Positions 58,345 through 64,000 of a DNA stretch of 64,000 nucleotides are shown here, one piece after another (position 1 is the first letter of the stretch; every line of letters starts with the position of its first letter). This DNA comes from Lachnospiraceae bacterium UBA7202. Its GTDB lineage: Bacteria > Bacillota > Clostridia > Lachnospirales > Lachnospiraceae. The position numbers and the translations under genes were made by a program. Location of the stretch: contig DKUO01000018.1 of NCBI GenBank assembly GCA_002490705.1, forward strand, positions 4,013 through 68,012, written 5' to 3'. The notes beneath the pieces are model-generated. The model saw only the letters and a list, made by a program, of their open reading frames with translations, did not search any database and was not told the origin of the DNA.

Positions 58345-59745
58345 TTAAAGAATTCTTCTGATGGAAAGGATGGAACGATAATTTGCATTGGATACGATAA
58401 TGCCTGTTCTGGAAGTCGACGCATGCACGATCTGTCCGTTGCCTGCATAGATACCCACATGTCCCGAATAGCAGATGATATCGCCGGGCTGTGCATTCTC
58501 CAGACCGTTTACCGATGCGCCCACGCTTCTGTCCGCCGCCGAAGAATGAGGCAGACTCACGCCGAAGTTCTTGTATACGCTCATGACGAAACCGGAGCAG
58601 TCCGCACCATTGGTCAGGCTGGTGCCGCCATAGACGTAGGGATTCCCCACAAACTGTTTCGCAAACTGTACCACATCGGCGCCCGTGCTTCCTGTCGGGT
58701 TCGCGTAGGTCTTGCCGCCGTCTTCACCCTTCTTGCCGGAAGCGGCATTTTCCTCCGTCTTCTTCTTCGCAGCGGCCTTCGCTGCCTTTCTGGCCTCCTC
58801 TTCCTTCGCGAGTCTTGCCTTCTCCTCCGCGATGGATTCCGCCTTCACAAACTCTGTGGAAAGGGTAACGTAATCGGTCGATACATAGCCGTCACCTTCC
58901 TCAATATTGACTTTCACCCAGCCGTCCAGCTCTTCCGTGACAATCAGTTCATCCTCAATCGGCACAAGGCCCAAAACCGTCTCCTCCAGACCGGGCTTCT
59001 CGCGCACCTTGAGCGTCGTGGTCGTCACGGTCGCGATACGGGTTCCCACTTCTTTCGCATAATCCACGGCGTCGTCTCCGGTCACACAGAACTCACCTTT
59101 GACGTAGCCTTCCACGGAGCCGGAGCTGATTTTATACCAGCCGTCCTCCTCCTCGATAAAACTGCCGACGGACTTATTATAAAGTTTACCGACAATCTCA
59201 CCTTCCTCGCTGGGAATATCACGCACATTGACGTAATCATTCACCTTCGCGATCACCAGATTCTTAAAGCTCTCCTCTTCCTCGGACAAGCCGCCGACCA
59301 TCGCTTTCAAATCTTTGGTGTAGCCCTCGCTGACCACCACCGTGTCTATAATCTTTTTCTCTGTAGACTTCTTGCTGATTCCATCGGATGTACTGGCGAT
59401 ATCGGAGAACACACCTACCTGTGCGCTTCCAACGCTGATGCCTCCCACCTCGGAAGTATCCTCTTCCTGCTCTGCCTCTGTCATTTCGGAATCGTCTTCC
59501 TTTGCAGACTCTTCCTTTTCCTCCTCTTTCTTAGAAGCTTCCCTCTCGGCCTCTGCCGCATCCGCTTCCTCTTTTACGGAAGACAGGGACGTGGACTTCT
59601 CTTCCTCCTGAAGGAAAAACTCTATACCAGCCGAAGGCAGAACGCTTGCCACGTTTCCCGTAGCCTCCGCCTCGATACCCGTACCGGTAAATCCTATGAC
59701 TGCCGCCAGTGCACATGCTGTTAATTTAAGACTGTTTTTCTTCAT
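58345..59745 (-). CDS. Secreted NlpC/P60 (C40) endopeptidase with two SH3b domains
   Basis: The 466-residue protein has a signal peptide (residues ~1-28), a Glu/Lys/Ser-rich low-complexity part (45-100), two SH3b domains (~165-220 and ~235-295), a charged helix linker (300-345), and the C40 domain. Catalytic residues are Cys383 (ADCSGF), His429 (SGHVGIY) and His441. It hydrolyses peptidoglycan stem peptides, as do CwlO/LytF-type enzymes. The ATG at 59745 lies six bases after GAGGTG. A consensus promoter and WalR-like box lie upstream. Confidence 0.95.
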   Translation of the reverse strand: MKKNSLKLTACALAAVIGFTGTGIEAEATGNVASVLPSAGIEFFLQEEEKSTSLSSVKEEADAAEAEREASKKEEEKEESAKEDDSEMTEAEQEEDTSEVGGISVGSAQVGVFSDIASTSDGISKKSTEKKIIDTVVVSEGYTKDLKAMVGGLSEEEESFKNLVIAKVNDYVNVRDIPSEEGEIVGKLYNKSVGSFIEEEDGWYKISSGSVEGYVKGEFCVTGDDAVDYAKEVGTRIATVTTTTLKVREKPGLEETVLGLVPIEDELIVTEELDGWVKVNIEEGDGYVSTDYVTLSTEFVKAESIAEEKARLAKEEEARKAAKAAAKKKTEENAASGKKGEDGGKTYANPTGSTGADVVQFAKQFVGNPYVYGGTSLTNGADCSGFVMSVYKNFGVSLPHSSAADRSVGASVNGLENAQPGDIICYSGHVGIYAGNGQIVHASTSRTGIIVSNANYRSILSIRRIL

Positions 59746-59761
59746 AAAAAACACCTCATTT

Positions 59762-59778
59762 GTTACAGAATTGTTACA
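59762..59778 (-). promoter_or_regulatory. WalR (YycF) box
   Basis: TGTAAC-N5-TGTAAC on the minus strand, matching TGTWAH-N5-TGTWAH exactly. It lies just downstream of the -10, between the promoter and the start codon of the P60 hydrolase. Confidence 0.75.
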
Positions 59779-59787
59779 TCTGGCTAT

Positions 59788-59816
59788 AATATATCATTGG
59801 CTATACGTTTTGTCAA
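59788..59816 (-). promoter_or_regulatory. Sigma-A promoter of the P60 hydrolase gene
   Basis: TTGACA, 17-base spacer, TATATT on the minus strand. Confidence 0.85.
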
Positions 59817-59962
59817 CCACAGCATCTACTATAAAAAGGCATGTCCATACCCAAGTTATTGTGTTTTTTCCACAAAAATATGCATTTCTCAACATCTGGT
59901 TCAAAAAAGTTATGTCAAATCTTACCATTTTCCCCCAAAAATAGTTTGTAACATTTTCGTAA

Positions 59963-60883
59963 TCATTCTATTGCAAAAGATAGATATTTTTCTGCGGACG
60001 CCACCGCGCAGGCGCCGTCGGACACCGCCGTCACAATCTGGCGAAGCGTCTTCGTACGGATATCCCCCGCCGCAAAGATGCCCGGAATATTCGTGGCGCA
60101 GTCCTCACCCGCAATGAGATATCCGCTCTCGTCACAGGCAACGGTCTGACGGTACGCTTCCGTGTTCGGCTTCATCCCCACCGCGATAAATACCCCCTCC
60201 ACCGCAAGCTCCCGCTCGCTGTTCTCCCTGATCTGGCGAACCGTGATGCTCTCCACCAGATCGGAACCATTGATCTTTTGTAAGGTACTATTCCAGACCA
60301 CTTCCACATTCTCACAGGAAAACAGTTTGTTCTGCAGGCTCTTCGCCGCCCGCAGGCTGTCCCGTCTGTGAATCAGGTAGACTTTCCTGCACAGCGCGGC
60401 GAGATAGACGGCGTCCTCCACCGCAACATCGCCGCCGCCGATCACAGCCACATCCCGTTTTCTGAAAAAGGCGCCGTCACAGGTGGCACAGTAGGATACG
60501 CCCTGCCCCCGAAAGCTGTCTTCCCCCGGCACGCCCAGCTTCGCATGCTGCGCGCCCCCGGCAAGGATCAGCGCCCGCGCCTCGTATTTGGTGCCGTCTG
60601 CCGTCTCCACAACCTTTTCGCCGTCCCCGTCCTGAATCGAGACCACCTTTCCGCTCCGAAAAACCACCCCCAGCGCATCCGCATGCTGACGGAATTTCTG
60701 TCCCAGCTCAAAGCCGCCTATTCCCGGCAGTCCCAGATAATTGTCCACCTCGGAGGTATCAATCACCTGTCCCCCTCCCATGGGAGTCTGTTCTATTACG
60801 ATAAGATCAAGGCCCGCGCGTATACCGTAAACCGCAGCCGACAAACCAGCGGGCCCCGCCCCGATAATAATAAGATCATACAT
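59963..60883 (-). CDS. trxB: Thioredoxin reductase
   Basis: The 306-residue flavoenzyme reduces thioredoxin with NADPH. It has the FAD motif IIGAGPAGLSAAVYG, the redox-active CATC at 132-135, the NADPH motif VIGGGDVAVEDAV, and the second FAD motif IFAAGDIR. The ATG at 60883 (with GGAAAGGGG upstream) is the standard start. It is divergent from the SDR gene and shares a palindromic promoter region. Confidence 0.94.
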   Translation of the reverse strand: MYDLIIIGAGPAGLSAAVYGIRAGLDLIVIEQTPMGGGQVIDTSEVDNYLGLPGIGGFELGQKFRQHADALGVVFRSGKVVSIQDGDGEKVVETADGTKYEARALILAGGAQHAKLGVPGEDSFRGQGVSYCATCDGAFFRKRDVAVIGGGDVAVEDAVYLAALCRKVYLIHRRDSLRAAKSLQNKLFSCENVEVVWNSTLQKINGSDLVESITVRQIRENSERELAVEGVFIAVGMKPNTEAYRQTVACDESGYLIAGEDCATNIPGIFAAGDIRTKTLRQIVTAVSDGACAVASAEKYLSFAIE

Positions 60884-60909
60884 ATCTTTTCTTCCCCTTT
60901 CCTGTCTCC

Positions 60910-60950
60910 TTGACTTATCCGTAAACTCTATCATATAGTTATTATGATAG
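60910..60950 (+). promoter_or_regulatory. Promoter of the SDR gene with overlapping palindrome
   Basis: TTGACT (60910-60915), 18 bases, TATAGT (60934-60939). The palindrome CTATCAT-N9-ATGATAG (60928-60950) overlaps the -10 and lies between the divergent trxB and SDR genes, resembling MarR-type operators. Confidence 0.6.
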
Positions 60951-60986
60951 GTAATGCAACTTATTCATCAGAAGGGACAACCAATC

Positions 60987-61721
60987 ATGCAGCAGACAAC
61001 CACACCGAAAATTGCACTCGTCACCGGCGCTTCCCGCGGGATCGGCCGCGCCATCGCAGAGGCTCTCGCCGCGGAGGGATACCGCCTTTACCTCACCTGT
61101 AAGAGCTCAGGAGAAGACCTGACACAGTTGTCACATCAGCTGTCAGAAACTTACCACATCGAAAGTACGCCTATTGCAGCGGATATGGGCGACGCGCAGG
61201 CGGTAGAACGCCTTTTCTCCCAAATCAACGACTTGACTTTATTAGTCAACAACGCAGGTGTCTCCCACATCGGCCTTCTGCACCAAATGTCCCTGCCGGA
61301 ATGGCAAAACCTGATGAACGTAAATTTAAACGCGCTGTTCTACACCTGCCGTCTGGCGATCCCCATGATGCTGAAACGTCATGCGGGAAAAATCATCAAT
61401 ATCTCCTCTGTCTGGGGGAATGTTGGCGCATCCATGGAAGTGGCATACGCCGCTTCTAAAGGCGGCGTAAACGCGTTTACAAAAGCACTGGCGAAGGAGC
61501 TCGCCCCCAGCGGCATTCAGGTCAACGCCATCGCCTGCGGCGTCATTGACACCGACATGAACCGCTGCTTTTCTCCGGAAGAGCTGGAAGCCCTTCGCAG
61601 CGAAATACCTTCTGACCGTATTGGTCAACCGGAAGAGGTTGCAGAACTTGTACTCTCGCTCCTGCACGCTCCCGCCTATCTGACCGGGCAGATCATCACT
61701 CTGGACGGAGGCTGGACGTGA
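60987..61721 (+). CDS. SDR family oxidoreductase, FabG-like
   Basis: The 244-residue protein has the classical SDR motifs: TGASRGIGRAIAEAL (NADP-binding), NNAG, the catalytic Ser and YAASK (Tyr-x3-Lys), and LDGGW at the end. It is close in length to 3-oxoacyl-ACP reductase, but no fatty-acid genes are near, so another ketone may be the substrate. The start at 60987 is chosen because it has AAGGG upstream and matches the family length. The 3' end overlaps the convergent MATE gene by 26 bp. Confidence 0.88.
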   Translation: MQQTTTPKIALVTGASRGIGRAIAEALAAEGYRLYLTCKSSGEDLTQLSHQLSETYHIESTPIAADMGDAQAVERLFSQINDLTLLVNNAGVSHIGLLHQMSLPEWQNLMNVNLNALFYTCRLAIPMMLKRHAGKIINISSVWGNVGASMEVAYAASKGGVNAFTKALAKELAPSGIQVNAIACGVIDTDMNRCFSPEELEALRSEIPSDRIGQPEEVAELVLSLLHAPAYLTGQIITLDGGWT

Positions 61722-63054
61722 GCTTCCTAATCTGAGAAAACCAGCTGCCCACCAGCACCACATCCGCGCCGATCCATGCGGCAATCTCCGCAAAAAAGAT
61801 TCCGACCTCTCCTAACAGCATGGGCAGAAAGATCACCGACAGGGTACGCATCAAAAATTCCGCCACCCCGGACAGCATAGGCAGCACCGTGTTCCCCATC
61901 CCCTGAAGCGAGGACCGGGTCACATGCAGGACATAGAGAATCGGCAGGCAGACGCTCATGACCGCCAGATAAAAATAGGCAATCCGCATGGTCTGCTCCA
62001 CCACCTCCGGCGTACCGGAAATAAAAAGTCCCAGAAGCAATTTCCCGAAGACAAGCATACACACCGCAATCACGGCGGAGGTAATCATGGCAATGCCCAT
62101 TGCCGCACGCATACCGCTTTTCACCCGGTCAAGCCTGCCCGCGCCCAGATTCTGGCCCACATAGGTCACCATGGCATAGCCGTAGGACGTGCCTGCAATC
62201 TCCAACAGGCCATAGAGTTTGTTCGTGGCAGTAAAGCCGGCGATAAAGATAACGCCGTAGCCGTTCACCACAAACTGTACAATCATGCCGCCGATGGCAA
62301 TAATGCCGTTTTGAAAAGCCATGGGCAGTCCCAACATAAACAGCCTTGCGGAAAGCTCTCTTTCCAGTCGAAAATCTGGCCGCGCAAGTTTTAAAAAGGT
62401 GATCCTTTTAATATGGAAGAAACAGAACACGCTTGACACCGCCTGCGCAATCAAGGTGGCCGCCGCCGCGCCCGCAATTCCCCATCCAAAGCCCAAAACG
62501 AAGAGATAATCCAGCACGATATTGGTCAGGGAAGCCACAATCATGGCATTGAGCGGCGTTCTGCTGTCCCCCAGAGAGCGCAGGATGCACGCCAGAAGAT
62601 TATAAAGCATCACAATCGGCACGCCCGCAAACATAATCCGCAGATACAAAAGCGAATACCCAAGTATCTCCTGCGGCGTCTGCAACAACAGCAGGACGGG
62701 CCTTGCAAACAACTGCCCCGCCGCCACCAGAAAAACTGCGGAAAGCATGGACAGCACCGCCGCACTGCCCACGCTCTTTTTCAATTCTTCCATCCTCTCC
62801 GCGCCAAACTCCTGCGCCATTCTTATACCGAATCCCTGCGTCAATCCCTGAATCACGCCGAGCATGAGCCAGTTGAGCCAGTCGGACGCCCCCACTGCCG
62901 CGAGCGCGTTCACCCCGAGATATTTTCCCACTACCATGGTATCCACCACGGTATATAACTGCTGAAAAACATTTCCCGCCACCAGAGAAAGCGAAAAGAC
63001 CAAAATCAGCTTTGCCGGCTTTCCCGTGGTCATATTTTTTACATGTGCCGCCAT
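61696..63054 (-). CDS. MATE family efflux transporter
   Basis: The 452-residue protein has 12 helices. It shows the MATE features LVAGNVFQQLYTVVDTMVVGKYLG and AVSSVFCFFHIKR, with repeated QNLGAGRLDRVKSG. It differs from the MATE gene at 13601-14941. It starts two bases after the YitT stop, so the two are probably cotranscribed. Confidence 0.92.
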   Translation of the reverse strand: MAAHVKNMTTGKPAKLILVFSLSLVAGNVFQQLYTVVDTMVVGKYLGVNALAAVGASDWLNWLMLGVIQGLTQGFGIRMAQEFGAERMEELKKSVGSAAVLSMLSAVFLVAAGQLFARPVLLLLQTPQEILGYSLLYLRIMFAGVPIVMLYNLLACILRSLGDSRTPLNAMIVASLTNIVLDYLFVLGFGWGIAGAAAATLIAQAVSSVFCFFHIKRITFLKLARPDFRLERELSARLFMLGLPMAFQNGIIAIGGMIVQFVVNGYGVIFIAGFTATNKLYGLLEIAGTSYGYAMVTYVGQNLGAGRLDRVKSGMRAAMGIAMITSAVIAVCMLVFGKLLLGLFISGTPEVVEQTMRIAYFYLAVMSVCLPILYVLHVTRSSLQGMGNTVLPMLSGVAEFLMRTLSVIFLPMLLGEVGIFFAEIAAWIGADVVLVGSWFSQIRKLTSSLRPE

Positions 63055-63056
63055 CG

Positions 63057-63911
63057 TCAGATAAACCTCTTAAATCCTTTTCCCATAATTTCACTGCTCT
63101 TCATCGCCATAAGAAATGCCCCGGAATCCACTTCCTGAATATACCGTTCCAAAAGTACAGCCTGCTTCGGCCCAACCACCGTAAGAATCACCGACCTGTC
63201 CTTGTGGGTGTATGCGCCCTCCGCCTTGTAAAACGTGGCGCTGCGATGCAGTTCCTTCATAATATAATCGCAGATCGGCTCCGGCTTGCTGCATATAATT
63301 GTCAGATACTTGTTCATCTTCATGCGCTCGATTGCCTTGTCAATCAAAAGCGTTTTCGCCATCAGGCCGAAAACGGAAAACAGGCCTGTCCTGATATCAA
63401 AGATAAAGCAGGCCGACACCACAATGAGCGCATCCACCGCCATGAGCGCCACCGAAATGTCCATCGTAGAATGCTTTTTCAAAATCATCGCAACAATATC
63501 CGTCCCGCCGCTGCAGGTGTCCTCATAAAACAGCAGTGCCGAAGCAATAGCCGGCAAGGCAATGGCATACAAAAGCTCCAGCATCGTCTCATTCGTCAGC
63601 GGTGCACTCATCGGAAACAACACCTCCATCAGGTTCAACAACAAAGAGGAGACGATTGTCACATATGCCGTCTTAACGCCAAAATCCTTTCCCAGAAACA
63701 GAAAGCCGATCACTAAAAGAAACGTATTAAAAAACAGGTTAATCTGGGAAGCCGAAAACGGTACAAACGGCGTGATCACCACCGCAAGACCCGATATTCC
63801 CCCAAAGGAAAAGTTGTTCGGAAATTTAAAGATATAAATTCCGATATCCATCAAAATCACCGCAAAGGTGATAATTGCATACTCCCTGATCAGCCTTCCG
63901 TATTTTCCCAT
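63057..63911 (-). CDS. YitT family membrane protein (DUF161/DUF2179)
   Basis: The 284-residue protein has five to six helices (residues ~15-180) followed by the C-terminal DUF2179 domain (~210-284: ITVVGPKQAVLLERYIQEVD). The signature GGISGLAVVI and DTCSGGTDIVAMIL is clear. The family has no known function. The ATG at 63911 with AAGGAAAACAG is the start; the open frame extends to 63989, through a hairpin and a tRNA-like sequence. Confidence 0.9.
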   Translation of the reverse strand: MGKYGRLIREYAIITFAVILMDIGIYIFKFPNNFSFGGISGLAVVITPFVPFSASQINLFFNTFLLVIGFLFLGKDFGVKTAYVTIVSSLLLNLMEVLFPMSAPLTNETMLELLYAIALPAIASALLFYEDTCSGGTDIVAMILKKHSTMDISVALMAVDALIVVSACFIFDIRTGLFSVFGLMAKTLLIDKAIERMKMNKYLTIICSKPEPICDYIMKELHRSATFYKAEGAYTHKDRSVILTVVGPKQAVLLERYIQEVDSGAFLMAMKSSEIMGKGFKRFI

Positions 63912-63934
63912 CTGTTTTCCTTCCCCCTGATACC

Positions 63935-63969
63935 AAGAAGCCGGAATGACACCGTCATTCCGACTTCTT
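63935..63969. repeat. 16-bp inverted repeat between tRNA-like end and YitT gene
   Basis: AAGAAGCCGGAATGAC and GTCATTCCGACTTCTT pair with one mismatch around ACC. There is no T-run on the minus strand, so the role (terminator for an upstream RNA gene, or processing site) is unclear. Confidence 0.6.
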
Positions 63970-63980
63970 GTTATAAATAA

Positions 63981-64000
63981 TGGAAGCAATGGGGCTCGAA
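63981..64000 (-). tRNA. Possible 3' end of a tRNA gene (cut by window edge)
   Basis: The minus strand gives TTCGAGC (T-loop), CCCAT (T-stem), TGCTTCC (acceptor strand) and A (discriminator), then no CCA. The lengths 7-5-7-1 fit a tRNA end. The other arms lie outside, so identity and reality are unproven. Confidence 0.35.

Noticed and set aside
58423..59724. Plus-strand 433-residue frame opposite the P60 hydrolase gene
   Set aside because: Antisense shadow; the opposite strand has catalytic residues, signal peptide and promoter.
59947..59963. Second WalR-like box (TGTAAC-N5-CGTAAT) on the plus strand
   Set aside because: One mismatch in the second half-site and no plus-strand gene follows it; treated as chance.
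1..64000. CRISPR arrays, transposases, integrases, rRNA operons
   Set aside because: None seen: no regular short repeats with unique spacers, no DDE or tyrosine-recombinase motifs, no rRNA-like stretch. The lysin at 26146-27315 is not enough to call a prophage.

Overview
The window looks like a chromosomal segment of a spore-forming, butyrate-producing anaerobe of the Clostridia, most probably a Lachnospiraceae member. The grounds are an alpha/beta-type small acid-soluble spore protein, a complete thl-crt-hbd-bcd-etfB-etfA butyryl-CoA operon, a GlnRS, DUF6062 and DUF1576 proteins, strong GGAGG ribosome binding sites and Gram-positive-type promoters. All but seven of about 60 genes lie on the minus strand. 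No rRNA, CRISPR array, transposase, integrase or prophage block is visible. The taxonomic call is inference from gene content.

Layout. 1-6.2 kb: truncated CPBP protease, HAD phosphatase, TPP-riboswitch-controlled thiamine transporter gene thiT (plus strand), a likely B12/methionine-synthase activation protein, and small membrane proteins (DUF308, VanZ, AI-2E exporter family). 6.2-12.5 kb: a protein quality-control cluster read tig-clpP-clpX-lon-engB. 12.6-16.5 kb: spore protein, DJ-1 protein, MATE exporter, CYTH protein, GNAT acetyltransferase and a 63-residue zinc-ribbon protein. 16.6-22.7 kb: a maltodextrin-type locus (binding protein, two permeases, MalQ, LacI-family regulator) with LacI-type operators at its promoter. 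22.7-31.6 kb: EAL phosphodiesterase, HAD-IIA phosphatase, a DUF4231 two-helix protein next to an amidase/glucosaminidase lysin, an ADGF-type adenosine deaminase, a RhiA-like protein, a frameshifted AbrB-like/BTAD regulator and a divergent DUF6062 gene. 31.6-37.1 kb: Asp-rich protein, TetR and MocR regulators, DUF2225, glnS and an overlooked 38-residue membrane peptide. 37.3-43.4 kb: a TIR-domain/beta-propeller pair overlapping a DHH phosphoesterase, plus two unknowns. 43.6-49.6 kb: butyrate operon. 49.7-64 kb: envelope and housekeeping genes (RsiV-like secreted protein, M23 peptidase, DUF1576, GT2-GtrA, GT-C-like protein, HPF, NlpC/P60 hydrolase under a WalR-like box, TrxB, FabG-like SDR, MATE, YitT) and the 3' edge of a possible tRNA.

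The observations that most deserve checking are these. A 96-nt sequence, about 80 percent identical between two copies, sits at the same distance (about 33 nt) upstream of two unrelated genes 13 kb apart: the RhiA-like gene and the zinc-ribbon gene. A TIR/propeller sensor appears split by a frameshift or deletion and is translationally overlapped with a DHH phosphoesterase. The AbrB-like/BTAD regulator is broken exactly at an A8 tract, next to a palindromic operator that covers its own promoter. A near-perfect WalR box lies at the promoter of the P60 hydrolase. Several start sites were moved inward on the basis of ribosome binding sites and terminators.
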